A DNA stretch of 64,000 nucleotides from an uncultured Solirubrobacterales bacterium (GTDB taxonomy: Bacteria > Actinomycetota > Thermoleophilia > Solirubrobacterales > 70-9). Position numbers and translations under genes: made by a program. Every line of letters begins with the position of its first letter. Position 1 is the stretch's first letter. Below, piece after piece: positions 48,476 through 56,931 of this stretch. The notes under the pieces are model-generated. The model worked only from the letters and a program-made list of their open reading frames with translations, was not told the DNA's origin and searched no databases. Location: the NCBI GenBank assembly GCA_903939845.1, contig CAJAIJ010000018.1, positions 148,219 to 212,218 on the forward strand, read 5' to 3'.

Positions 48476-49672
48476 ATGAGCAGCGAGAGCAACGGGTCAA
48501 ACGGAAGCGCCAACGGCTCCGATCGCCGGGACGACAAGGTTCGGGTCGCGATCGTCGGTGTCGGCAACTGCGCCAACTCGTTCATTCAGGGTGTCGAGTA
48601 CTACAAGAACGCCGATCCCGGCGAAGACGTGCCGGGACTGATGCACGTCGATCTCGGCGGCTACCACGTGCGAGACGTCGAGTTCGTCGCCGCCTTCGAC
48701 ATCGACGTCGAGAAGGTCGGCAAAGATCTCTCCGAGGCGATCTGGTCCGGACAGAACGACACGATCAAGTTTGCCGACGTTCCTCATCTCGGGATCAAGG
48801 TCGAGCGGGGCATGACCCACGACGGACTCGGCAAGTACCTGAAGGAGAAGATCACCAAGGCGCCAGGACCGACCGCCGACATCGTCGGGATCCTGAAGGA
48901 GTCGAAGGCCGACGTTCTCGTCTGTTACCTGCCGGTCGGGTCCGAAGAAGCGGTCAAGTGGTACGTCGAACAGGCGATCGCGGCCGGAGTCGGGTTCGTC
49001 AACTGCCTGCCGGTGTTCATCGCTCGCGAGGACTACTGGGACAAGCGGTTCGAGGAGGCCGGACTCCCGATCATCGGTGACGACATCAAGTCCCAGGTCG
49101 GAGCCACGATCGTCCATCGCCAGCTGGCCAGGCTCTTCCACGAGCGCGGCGTCCGTCTCGAACAGACCTCGCAGCTCAATGTCGGCGGCAACATGGACTT
49201 CTACAACATGCTCGAGAGGGAGCGGCTCGATTCGAAGAAGGAATCCAAGACCAACGCCGTCACCTCGATCATGGGTCACGAGTTGCCCGATGAGGACGTC
49301 CATGTCGGACCCTCTGACTACGTCGCCTGGCTCACCGATCGCAAGTGGGCGCACATCAGGCTCAACGGCAAGGCATTCGGGGACGTCCCCCTGACCGTCG
49401 AGCTCAAGCTCGAGGTCTGGGACTCGCCGAACTCGGCCGGAGTCGTCATCGACGCGGTCAGGATCATCAAGCTCGCCCTCAACAACGGTGTTGCGGGCCA
49501 GCTCGACGGCCCCTCCAGCTACCTGATGAAGTCCCCTCACAACCAGCGGCCGGACGCCGATGCGCGGGAGATGACCGAAGAGTTCATCGAGAAGTACGCC
49601 CGTGGCGCCTCGCCGGTCGATGGGGCGAAGCCCGTTGCCGAGGTGGCCGAGGACGCCGCCTCGGGAAGCTGA
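48476..49672 (+). CDS. ino1: Inositol-3-phosphate synthase
   Basis: 398 residues. The enzyme turns glucose 6-phosphate into inositol 3-phosphate with NAD. It is the short actinobacterial/archaeal form: after a Ser/Gly-rich N-terminus comes the NAD motif [20 protein letters not shown], then [48 protein letters not shown] and [12 protein letters not shown] with the active-site lysines. AGGAGGG precedes the ATG. Its position after a CDP-alcohol phosphatidyltransferase and before a glycosyltransferase-PHP fusion suggests production for phosphatidylinositol or other inositol conjugates. Confidence 0.95.
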   Translation: MSSESNGSNGSANGSDRRDDKVRVAIVGVGNCANSFIQGVEYYKNADPGEDVPGLMHVDLGGYHVRDVEFVAAFDIDVEKVGKDLSEAIWSGQNDTIKFADVPHLGIKVERGMTHDGLGKYLKEKITKAPGPTADIVGILKESKADVLVCYLPVGSEEAVKWYVEQAIAAGVGFVNCLPVFIAREDYWDKRFEEAGLPIIGDDIKSQVGATIVHRQLARLFHERGVRLEQTSQLNVGGNMDFYNMLERERLDSKKESKTNAVTSIMGHELPDEDVHVGPSDYVAWLTDRKWAHIRLNGKAFGDVPLTVELKLEVWDSPNSAGVVIDAVRIIKLALNNGVAGQLDGPSSYLMKSPHNQRPDADAREMTEEFIEKYARGASPVDGAKPVAEVAEDAASGS

Positions 49673-49734
49673 ACCCGGGGGTCCGATCGGGACCGGGCGG
49701 GTCGGTCGACTCGATCCGGAACCGGTAGGAAGAG

Positions 49735-51663
49735 ATGATGGCCGAGCCACTGGCGATCACACAGTTCACCCCCTTCCCCTGGGAGGAGGGGGGAGAAGTC
49801 AACGGCTTCGTCCGGAGAGTCTCCGAGGGGCTTGCCGAGCGGGGACACCGTGTCCTCGTCGTGGCGCCGGGAGGCAGCAGGACCGAGGTGGCCGATTCGC
49901 GGGCTCTCCTGAGCCGGGCAGTTGCCGACGCCAGGTTTCCGGTCGAGGCCGGTTCCGGACCTCTCGTCCTCTCGATGGGCGGGCTCTCGATCCCGAGGGG
50001 GTCGGGGCGGAGGCCGGCTCCGGTCTCGGTGGACACCGGCAACCGGGTCGAGGAGATGCTCTCGACCCTCGCTCCAGACATCGTCCACGTCCACGACCCC
50101 TTCCTCCCCGGTTTCTCCTCGACCGCCCTGAGGCACTCGTTCTCGCTCAACGTAGGCACCTTCCACGAGACCTCCGAGAGGCCGTTCGCCACCCTCGTTG
50201 CCCGCCCCTTCCTCGAGATCTTCTTCGGACGCCTCGATGCCCGCACCGTCTCCTCCCGCGCCGCCGCCGAACAGCTAGACAGATTCTTTCCCGGTGCCCA
50301 TGAACTGATCTACCCGGGTACCGATCCCTCGGTCCCCGAGCGCGACGGCGACCTGCCGCTCCGGATCGCCTTCACCGACTTCGAGGAGAAGGGTGCGCTC
50401 AGAACCTTCCTGCGGGCCCTCAGGAAGCTCCCGTCCGATCTCGAGTGGACAGCGACCATCTACTCCGAGGATCCCGGGGAGGTGGACATCAGGGTCGCCA
50501 GGAAGATCCGGGACCGGATCAAGGTGATCGGGCCCGATCAGGCCTCCCTCGCCCGTCTCCTCGCCGCGAGCCACGTCTTCGTCGCTGCGTCGGGCGGTCC
50601 GGCCCCATCGCCGTCCTCGGTCCTCCAGGCGATGGCCTCGGGCGCCGTGCCGGTCATCTCCTCGATACCGCGCTATCGGGAGCTGGCCGACGATGGCCGC
50701 ACCGCATTGCTGTTCTCGCCCGGCGACGTCGAGACCCTGACCGGACAGATCCTTCGACTCGCAAGGGATCCGGCGTTCGCCAGGAAGATCTCGAAGGCCG
50801 GAGTCGGCAGGACCGAGAGCTGGGACCAGGTGAGCGATGCCTTCGAGGAGACGTATCGGGAGCTGGTCGGCCGTCGCAGGGCTCCGGTCGGTGACGCAAC
50901 GGTCGCCAGCCGTCTCGCCGGCCGGGAGCTGATCGACGTCGACCTCCACATGCACACCGATCATTCACCCGACTGCGCGACCCCGGTCGAGGTCCTGATC
51001 GAGACGGCTCGCGACCGTGGTTTCGGTGCGATCGCGATCACCGACCACAACGAGGTCTCGGGTGCGATCGAGGCTGCCCGGGTCGCCGACGGGATGGACG
51101 ACTTCAAGGTGATCATTGCCGAGGAGGTGAAGACTGCCGAACAGGGTGAGGTGATCGGACTCTTCCTGAAGGAGAAGATCCCGAAGGGGATGACCATGGC
51201 CGAGACGATCGCCGAGATCAGGCGCCAGGGTGGACTCGTCTACGTCCCACACCCCTTCGATCGACTTCACTCGGTGCCCGACTACGAGCATCTTCTCGAC
51301 ATGGTCGAGGAGATAGATCTGATCGAGGTCTTCAACCCGCGGGTGGCGATCACCTCCTTCAACGAGGAGGCCGAGAGGTTCGCGGCCAAGTACAGGATCA
51401 TTCCGGCTGCCGGCTCCGACAGCCACGTCGCCCAGGGACTCGGCGCGGTCCGGATCCGGATTCCGGACTTCGACGGACCGGAAGAGTTCCTGGAGGCCAT
51501 GCGGCAGGCCGAGATCACCAGGAAGCACAAGAACCTGGTCTACGTCCAGGCGCTCAAGTTCCTTCAGACGACCGGGCGTCCCGGTCCGGCTCGGCGCTCG
51601 GTCGAGAACCCGCAGCCGGCCAAAGGCGGACTCGGACGGAGCGGTCGCGCGGGCAAGCGGTGA
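49735..51663 (+). CDS. GT4-type glycosyltransferase fused to a PHP phosphoesterase domain
   Basis: 642 residues in two domains. Residues 1 to about 385 form a GT-B fold like GT4 enzymes: PWEEGGEVNGFVRRVSEGL, IVHVHDPFLPG, IYPGTDPSVPE. The EX7E catalytic motif of GT4 is missing; the equivalent region reads GPAPSPSSVLQAMASG with Gln for the second Glu and none for the first, although a Lys in FEEKGALRTF is kept. Residues about 400-590 are a complete PHP domain: DLHMHTDHS (403-411), AITDHNE, IIAEEVK, YVPHPFD (503-509) and GSDSH (560-564) supply all expected metal ligands. PHP domains hydrolyse phosphate esters. A basic tail follows. It sits 62 bp after ino1. Confidence 0.88.
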   Translation: MMAEPLAITQFTPFPWEEGGEVNGFVRRVSEGLAERGHRVLVVAPGGSRTEVADSRALLSRAVADARFPVEAGSGPLVLSMGGLSIPRGSGRRPAPVSVDTGNRVEEMLSTLAPDIVHVHDPFLPGFSSTALRHSFSLNVGTFHETSERPFATLVARPFLEIFFGRLDARTVSSRAAAEQLDRFFPGAHELIYPGTDPSVPERDGDLPLRIAFTDFEEKGALRTFLRALRKLPSDLEWTATIYSEDPGEVDIRVARKIRDRIKVIGPDQASLARLLAASHVFVAASGGPAPSPSSVLQAMASGAVPVISSIPRYRELADDGRTALLFSPGDVETLTGQILRLARDPAFARKISKAGVGRTESWDQVSDAFEETYRELVGRRRAPVGDATVASRLAGRELIDVDLHMHTDHSPDCATPVEVLIETARDRGFGAIAITDHNEVSGAIEAARVADGMDDFKVIIAEEVKTAEQGEVIGLFLKEKIPKGMTMAETIAEIRRQGGLVYVPHPFDRLHSVPDYEHLLDMVEEIDLIEVFNPRVAITSFNEEAERFAAKYRIIPAAGSDSHVAQGLGAVRIRIPDFDGPEEFLEAMRQAEITRKHKNLVYVQALKFLQTTGRPGPARRSVENPQPAKGGLGRSGRAGKR

Positions 51664-51719
51664 TTCATCCCGGGGCCGTCGGAGGAATACCGGCCGCTCT
51701 GTAAAAACCAGTCAGAACG

Positions 51720-52325
51720 ATGGCGGGGACCGACAACGAAATCCGCGAGAAGTATCTGGAGCGGGCGATCAGGGAACTCAACCAGGTCGGCCATGACCTT
51801 CAGGCCTGCGCCGGTTGCGCCGAGGGCGGGGTCATGCCGGTGCTCGGCTCGGGCCACCCCCAGGCCGACATCCTCCTGCTCAAGTTCGCCCCGACCGCGT
51901 CCGAGATCGAGGAGGGGGTTGCCTTCTACGGTCGGGCCGGGAGCGCCCTGACCAAGAGCTTCAAGCGGCTGGGCATCGATCCCCTCGCCGTCTACGGCAC
52001 CGTCTTCGCCAAGTGTCCGGCGCCGTCGGGCCGCGAGCGTGATGACGAGTGCGTCGCGGTGGTCGTTCAGGAGCTGCACATCGTCGAGCCGAAGATCATC
52101 GTGGTGATGGGCGAGCCCGCCCTCGATGCCCTCAACGGACTCGGGTTCCCTCTCTCGAGGACGATCGAGCCGGCCCCAGGCACGATCCAGGCCTTCACCC
52201 CGACCTGCGACGCCCTGTTCGTCCCCGACATCGACGACTCCCTCGACGAGGAAGGTTCCAAGCGGGAGTTCTGGCGCGCCTTCAAGACGCTCGGCGTCTG
52301 GTACGACGACCTGCCGCCTTACTGA
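51720..52325 (+). CDS. Uracil-DNA glycosylase-superfamily protein with altered active site
   Basis: 201 residues. The general pattern is that of type 4 uracil-DNA glycosylases: four Cys that could hold a [4Fe-4S] cluster (ACAGC near residue 31, FAKCP, DECVAVV), FYGRAGSALTKSFKRLGID matching the PFxGxAGxLL segment, and VEPKIIVVMGEPALDAL. The catalytic motif normally GEAPGxxED reads LKFAPTASEIEE, and the C-terminal HPS motif is replaced by FVPDIDDSLDEEG. It may be a non-glycosylase relative or act on another substrate. No ribosome site is obvious. It ends 40 bp before the convergent cupin. Confidence 0.75.
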   Translation: MAGTDNEIREKYLERAIRELNQVGHDLQACAGCAEGGVMPVLGSGHPQADILLLKFAPTASEIEEGVAFYGRAGSALTKSFKRLGIDPLAVYGTVFAKCPAPSGRERDDECVAVVVQELHIVEPKIIVVMGEPALDALNGLGFPLSRTIEPAPGTIQAFTPTCDALFVPDIDDSLDEEGSKREFWRAFKTLGVWYDDLPPY

Positions 52326-52364
52326 AACTTCGTCAGCCGGATGCGGGGCAGCGCCGCCTGACGT

Positions 52365-52781
52365 TCAGCCCTGCCACCAGTCCCGGACGATCTCAGGTTC
52401 ATCTGCCTCGATCTTCTGGCTGAATATCGCGAGCTCGAGGCCGTCCTCTCCGCCTTCGAAGGCCCGCATCACCTCGGGGCCTATCCGCAGCAGATCACCG
52501 GCCTGGACCTCCACGACCTCATCGTCGAGCCTCGCCCGACCGGATCCCGCTACCGCGTAAACCAACTCCTCCAGGAGGCTGTGCCTGTGGCCGAACGGCT
52601 GCCTGATGCCGGCGCCCAACACCTGATGGCTCATCCCGATCTGGCTCAGGCCGAGGCTCCCAGCCGGAAAGCGCGCCTGTCGGGCACCACTCGGGTCTCG
52701 CTTGGCCGCGACGTCCTCGATCTCGGCGAGCTTCTCGATCTTCCACCCGGCTTCGGCCGGTGTTCGATCAGTTTCGTTCAC
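52365..52781 (-). CDS. Cupin-domain protein
   Basis: 138 residues from GTG 52781, seven bases after the stop of the F420-type gene. A single cupin barrel: metal ligands in FGHRHSLLEELVYAVAGSG and the second motif VEVQAGDLLRIGPEVMRAFEG. Small cupins bind a metal and may be isomerases, dioxygenases or sensors; the activity is not evident. A longer frame starting at 52826 would overlap the upstream gene. Confidence 0.83.
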   Translation of the reverse strand: MNETDRTPAEAGWKIEKLAEIEDVAAKRDPSGARQARFPAGSLGLSQIGMSHQVLGAGIRQPFGHRHSLLEELVYAVAGSGRARLDDEVVEVQAGDLLRIGPEVMRAFEGGEDGLELAIFSQKIEADEPEIVRDWWQG

Positions 52782-52788
52782 GGGCAGG

Positions 52789-53595
52789 TCACCCACCCCG
52801 GACGATCGGCGCGGCTTGGCGGGCAAGTTCTGTCATCGGTTCGACCTTCGCCGAGGCAAGGCCCCTGACCACGATCGTGTCGAGTGCCGTGTAGGCGGCG
52901 AGTCCTTCCTGAGCGGCTTCGGCGTTGGGAGCGGCCACGCCGACCGTGCCTTCCGGTTCGCCGAGGCGGTCGAAGTGGCTGCGATAGCCCTGGTGCAGGT
53001 CCCGGTAGAACGACTCTTCCTTGGCCAGCCTTTCCTCTGCATCGTCTCCGATCGCAGTCCTCACGTATCCGAAGACCGGCGGCGTCTCCCGACCGGCCTC
53101 CGAGGCTCCGGCTTCGACGTGTTCACGGGCTCCGTCGGCGAAACCGGCCGTCATCCAGTTGAAGAAGGCACCGTCGTATTCGGCCCCGGCCAGTCCGCAC
53201 ATCTTCGGACCCATAGCGGCCATCACGACCCGGATCCCGTCCAGCTCCTCCCGGATCTCCGGCAGCATCTCGCGCATCGTGGTTAGTGGCTTCTTGCTGA
53301 AGCCGGCACCAAGCCCGATCCAGAGCCTGGCCGGGTCGAGCCCGAGACGGTCGATGTCGGCCCGGATCTCGGCCGGGGTCTGGCGGTCGAGCGCGATTAC
53401 CCCGACCCCGAGGTCGATCGAGTCGGTCGCCCTTGCGAATTCGGCCAGAGTCTCGAGACCCTTCGCGCCGGGGTGGTCGTTGGCCCAGATCGAGTCGTAG
53501 CCGGCCTCCTCGCAGGTGACCGCCAGAGGGCCAGAGACCTCGGCCGGAAGGCCTGCCGCAACTCCGAATCCCCGCTTCTGTGGAGGTCTGGTCAT
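52789..53595 (-). CDS. LLM-class oxidoreductase, probably F420-dependent
   Basis: 268 residues from ATG 53595, overlapping the methyltransferase stop by four bases. The luciferase-like TIM barrel shows AVTCEEAGYDSIWANDHPG, LGVGVIALDRQTPAEIRADI and LDPARLWIGLGAGFSKKPL. In actinobacteria this group mostly uses coenzyme F420 rather than FMN to reduce or oxidise small organic molecules; the cofactor and substrate here are inferred from family habit. Followed seven bases later by the cupin gene. Confidence 0.84.
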   Translation of the reverse strand: MTRPPQKRGFGVAAGLPAEVSGPLAVTCEEAGYDSIWANDHPGAKGLETLAEFARATDSIDLGVGVIALDRQTPAEIRADIDRLGLDPARLWIGLGAGFSKKPLTTMREMLPEIREELDGIRVVMAAMGPKMCGLAGAEYDGAFFNWMTAGFADGAREHVEAGASEAGRETPPVFGYVRTAIGDDAEERLAKEESFYRDLHQGYRSHFDRLGEPEGTVGVAAPNAEAAQEGLAAYTALDTIVVRGLASAKVEPMTELARQAAPIVRGG

Positions 53596-54980
53596 TCCGT
53601 TTCCTGCCTTTCTCCCGGGGCCTGGGGCCTGACGAGGTCGAACTGGGCGACGCACTCGATGTGCGGGGTCTGGGGGAACATGTCCACCGGGCGAACCCGG
53701 TCAAGCCTATATCCGGCCTCGACCAACTGGGCGGCGTTCGGGGCCAGTGTCGTCGGGTTGCAGGAGATATAGACGATCCTCTTCGCCTGACACTCGATCA
53801 GCCTCCGGACGATCTTCGCCGAGAGCCCGGCCCTCGGGGGGTCCACCACGGCGACGTCGGGTTGCCCTGCCCGTTCGACCAGTGGCCTGATCCCGGTCCT
53901 GGCGTTGCCCTCGACGAACCTGGCGTTCGTCACCCCATTCGCACGGGCGTTGTGTTCGGCATTGACCACGGCGTCAGCGACGATCTCCAGCCCCCAGACC
54001 TCCCTGGCCTCGGATGCCATCGTCAGTCCGATCGTCCCGGCCCCGCAGAACAGGTCGAACACGCGCTCGGACCCGGTGAGACCGGCGAACTCACGAGCGA
54101 CGCCGTAGAGCTCTTCGGCCATCTCGGTGTTGGTCTGGAAGAAGGCCTCATGGGATAGCCGGATGTCGAGGTCAAAGATCTTCTCGTGCAGGAACTCCTC
54201 GCCGATAACCCCGGTAGGTCCGGAGGTTCCGCTGCCGGGGCCCTCGATCACGGTGTGGAGGTCGACCGGGGGTTTCGGGAAGGCCGCTGGCGAAGTGACG
54301 AGGCGCGTCTGGATCTGTCCGGTTCGCCGGCCCTCCCTGATCACCAGGTTCCTGAGGACTCCCTCGCCGGTTCGAGGATCCCAGGCCGGGAGGCCCTCGG
54401 CTCGCACCCACTCCAGGACCTCGTCTCTTGCCCGGTTGGTCGCCTCGGACGAGAGAAGACAATCCTCGATCGCCAGAACCTCATCCCATCGGCCACGCGG
54501 CCTGAACCCGATCACGGCCTCGTCCCCGTGTTCACCGAACGAGTATTCGACCTTGTTCCGGTAGCGCCAGGGCTCTACCGCCCGGACCATCGGTTCCAGG
54601 TCGAAGTCCTCGAGGCGACCGAGTCTCGCCATCGCATCCTCGACCTGTTCCTGCTTGAAGGCGAGCTGCCGTTCGTAATCGAGCGCCTGCCACGGGGCGC
54701 CGGGGCACGGCTCGCCATCGTGGATATCCACATCTTCGAGCCTCTCATCCGATCGTCCGAGCGTCTCGGTCGTAGTGGCCTCCGCGTACCCCTTCTTCGA
54801 CTTCGAGACGACCGCCCGCACCCGGTCTCCCGGCAGGGCCCCGTCGACGAAGACGACATAGCCGTCGAGTCGGGCCAGCCCCCGACCGCCGTAGACCAGG
54901 GTCTCGATCTCTAGATCCAGCTCGTCGCCCTTGCGGGGCCGACCGGAGCTGCTGCCGCTCGTGGTGTCGGTTGCACTCAT
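53592..54980 (-). CDS. TrmA/RlmD-family (uracil-C5-)-methyltransferase
   Basis: 462 residues. It methylates C5 of a uracil in rRNA or tRNA using SAM. An N-terminal TRAM-like RNA-binding domain (LVYGGRGLARLDGYVVFVDG) is followed by the Rossmann methyltransferase with FFQTNTEMAEELYG, FDLFCGAGTIGL and the catalytic Cys in YISCNPTTLAPN. RlmD normally has four Fe-S Cys before the methyltransferase domain; here the region reads GEPCPGAPWQALDYERQL with a single Cys, so the cluster is absent and the exact target base is uncertain. Divergent from argF. Confidence 0.91.
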   Translation of the reverse strand: MSATDTTSGSSSGRPRKGDELDLEIETLVYGGRGLARLDGYVVFVDGALPGDRVRAVVSKSKKGYAEATTTETLGRSDERLEDVDIHDGEPCPGAPWQALDYERQLAFKQEQVEDAMARLGRLEDFDLEPMVRAVEPWRYRNKVEYSFGEHGDEAVIGFRPRGRWDEVLAIEDCLLSSEATNRARDEVLEWVRAEGLPAWDPRTGEGVLRNLVIREGRRTGQIQTRLVTSPAAFPKPPVDLHTVIEGPGSGTSGPTGVIGEEFLHEKIFDLDIRLSHEAFFQTNTEMAEELYGVAREFAGLTGSERVFDLFCGAGTIGLTMASEAREVWGLEIVADAVVNAEHNARANGVTNARFVEGNARTGIRPLVERAGQPDVAVVDPPRAGLSAKIVRRLIECQAKRIVYISCNPTTLAPNAAQLVEAGYRLDRVRPVDMFPQTPHIECVAQFDLVRPQAPGERQETE

Positions 54981-55012
54981 CGTCTCTCACTATCTCAGGC
55001 GGGAGACCGGGC

Positions 55013-55018
55013 TAGTAT
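55013..55018 (+). promoter_or_regulatory. Candidate -10 box for leaderless argF
   Basis: TAGTAT ends 8 nt before the TTG start at 55027; no Shine-Dalgarno sequence is present, which supports a leaderless UUG start. Confidence 0.4.
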
Positions 55019-55026
55019 CCCGCCCC

Positions 55027-55935
55027 TTGTCCGAGCCAGCCGAACAGAGCGAAAGGTCCAAGAAGGATTACGTCACGGGGGAGGAGATCTCCGGTGGCCG
55101 CCTCTTCACCCTGCTCGATCGGGCAGAGGAGATGAAGCGGGGCAGGCCCTCGGTCGGCTCCGACGCCCTTGCCGGGAGGTCGGTCGCGCTGATCTTCGAG
55201 AAGCCCTCCACCAGGACCAGGATCTCTCTCGAGACCGGTGTCTTCGAGATGGGAGGACATCCCCTCGTTCTCACGGGGGAGGCACTCCAGCTTTCCAGGG
55301 GCGAGTCGATAGAGGACACGGCCAGGGTGATGTCCCGGTTCGTCGCGGCGATCGCGATTCGCTCCGGCTCTCACGAGGATGTCGTCGCCCTCGCCGAGCA
55401 CGCCTCGGTCCCGGTGATCAACGCGCTTACCCCCGAGTTCCACCCCTGCCAGGCCCTCGCCGACCTGATGACGCTGAAGGAGCGGTTCGGGGGGCTGGAC
55501 GGCCTCAAGGTGGCCTATGTCGGAGATGGGAACAACGTGGCCCGGTCGCTCGCGATCGCGGGTTCGATGGTCGGGGTCGAGGTGGCGGTGGCTGCACCGG
55601 ACGGCTATCAGCTCGAAGATGGCGCTCCGGCCGTTTTGACCGACGACCCCTACAAGGCGGTCCACGGGGCCGACGCCATTTATGGCGACGTCTGGGTCAG
55701 CATGGGCGACGAGCGGACCGCCGAGGCCCGCATCTCGGACTTCGAGCCCTACCGGATCGATTCCGACCTTCTGGCTGCGGCCAAGAAGGATGCGATCGTG
55801 ATGCATTGCCTCCCGGCCCATCCCGGCGAGGAGATCACGGCCGAGGTCCTCTACGGACCGCAGTCGGCCGTGTGGGACCAGGCCGAGAACCGCCTGCACG
55901 CCCAGAAGGCACTGATCGAGTATCTGGTCGGCTGA
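55027..55935 (+). CDS. argF: Ornithine carbamoyltransferase
   Basis: 302 residues from TTG 55027, matching the usual 300-310. It makes citrulline from ornithine and carbamoyl phosphate. The carbamoyl-phosphate loop FEKPSTRTRISLE, the HPCQALADL segment, DVWVSMGDE and the ornithine-site HCLPAHPGEEI are present. The longer in-frame ATG at 54931 lies within the divergent methyltransferase gene and adds no family sequence. No other arginine genes are adjacent. Confidence 0.96.
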   Translation: MSEPAEQSERSKKDYVTGEEISGGRLFTLLDRAEEMKRGRPSVGSDALAGRSVALIFEKPSTRTRISLETGVFEMGGHPLVLTGEALQLSRGESIEDTARVMSRFVAAIAIRSGSHEDVVALAEHASVPVINALTPEFHPCQALADLMTLKERFGGLDGLKVAYVGDGNNVARSLAIAGSMVGVEVAVAAPDGYQLEDGAPAVLTDDPYKAVHGADAIYGDVWVSMGDERTAEARISDFEPYRIDSDLLAAAKKDAIVMHCLPAHPGEEITAEVLYGPQSAVWDQAENRLHAQKALIEYLVG

Positions 55936-55993
55936 GTCCGACCCCTTCCGAGTCGTCACTCTCCGGGTCACTCCTGCCAGAATCTGGGCGAGT

Positions 55994-56065
55994 GGCCCCG
56001 TTGTGTATCGGTTAGCACGCCAGGTTTTCAACCTGGAAGGGCGGGTTCGACTCCCGCCGGGGCTA
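55994..56065 (+). tRNA. tRNA-Glu (anticodon UUC)
   Basis: 72 nt. The acceptor GGCCCCG pairs with CGGGGCT (one G-U at the first pair); the anticodon loop TTTTCAA (anticodon UUC) sits on a CCAGG/CCTGG stem; the T loop is TTCGACT on GCGGG/CCCGC. The discriminator is A and no CCA is encoded. Confidence 0.95.
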
Positions 56066-56083
56066 TCGAAGCCTTCCTCCGGG

Positions 56084-56089
56084 TAGGGT
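56084..56089 (+). promoter_or_regulatory. Candidate -10 box for lgt
   Basis: TAGGGT ends 8 nt before ATG 56098. The intervening CCGGGGGG could double as a weak ribosome site. Confidence 0.3.
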
Positions 56090-56097
56090 CCGGGGGG

Positions 56098-56886
56098 ATG
56101 ATTCCTGAGATCTCGATCGGTCCGGTCACTCTCCAGACCTTCGGGTTGATGTTCGCCCTCTCTTTCGTGATGGCAGGCTTCATCGCCTGGCGCCGTTTCG
56201 GGGAGCTCGGCAAGCCCCCGGACTGGGCTTACGAGGTCGTCTTTGCGGCTCTCGTCGGAGGTTTCATCGGCGCCAAGCTCTACTGGCTGATCGAAAACGG
56301 CGAGACCCTCGACGGCAACGTGTTCGGGAACTTCTTCTCCGGCTCGGGCCTCACCTGGTACGGCGGCGCGATCGGCGGCGCGATCGGTGTCCTCCTCTGG
56401 GCCTGGTGGCGGGACTTCCTCAATCTCCAGCTCGCAGACATCGCCGCCCCGGCGCTCGCCGCAGGCCAGGCCGTGGGGAGGATCGGCTGCCAGCTCTCCG
56501 GCGATGGCGACTACGGCGAGCCCTGGGATGGTCCGTGGGCGATGGGCTATCCCGACGGTGTGGTCCCTACTCCGCCCGGAGTCACCGTCCACCCGACACC
56601 GATTTACGAGACCCTCGCTCTCGGCCTGATCGCGATCGTGCTCTGGAGGCTGAGGGATCGGTTCCGGTTCGGGATCCTGATGGCGCTCTATCTCGTCCTC
56701 GCCGGATTGATGAGGTTCCTGGTCGAGTTCGTCCGGACCAACGACCCGGTCCTGATCGGCCTGACCATGGCTCAGCTGATCAGCGTCGCCATGATCGTCG
56801 CCGGCATCGCCTGGATCATCACCGTCCGCCAGCGCTACGGCACCCTGGCCCGCCCGGCCGACCAGCAGGTCGTCCCGGCCGTCTGA
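56098..56886 (+). CDS. lgt: Phosphatidylglycerol-prolipoprotein diacylglyceryl transferase
   Basis: 262 residues, seven membrane segments. Lgt attaches diacylglycerol to the lipobox Cys of prolipoproteins. The signature corresponds to GRIGCQLSGDGDYGEP, and the C-terminal half has HPTPIYETLALGLI and FLVEFVRTNDP. The catalytic-His region of E. coli (HGG) appears here as TWYGGAIGG, with Tyr instead of His. The tRNA-Glu gene lies directly upstream. Confidence 0.92.
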   Translation: MIPEISIGPVTLQTFGLMFALSFVMAGFIAWRRFGELGKPPDWAYEVVFAALVGGFIGAKLYWLIENGETLDGNVFGNFFSGSGLTWYGGAIGGAIGVLLWAWWRDFLNLQLADIAAPALAAGQAVGRIGCQLSGDGDYGEPWDGPWAMGYPDGVVPTPPGVTVHPTPIYETLALGLIAIVLWRLRDRFRFGILMALYLVLAGLMRFLVEFVRTNDPVLIGLTMAQLISVAMIVAGIAWIITVRQRYGTLARPADQQVVPAV

Positions 56887-56931
56887 GGCGAAATCTCTTC
56901 GGGCACTGCGCAGGTGCGCGATACTCGATGG

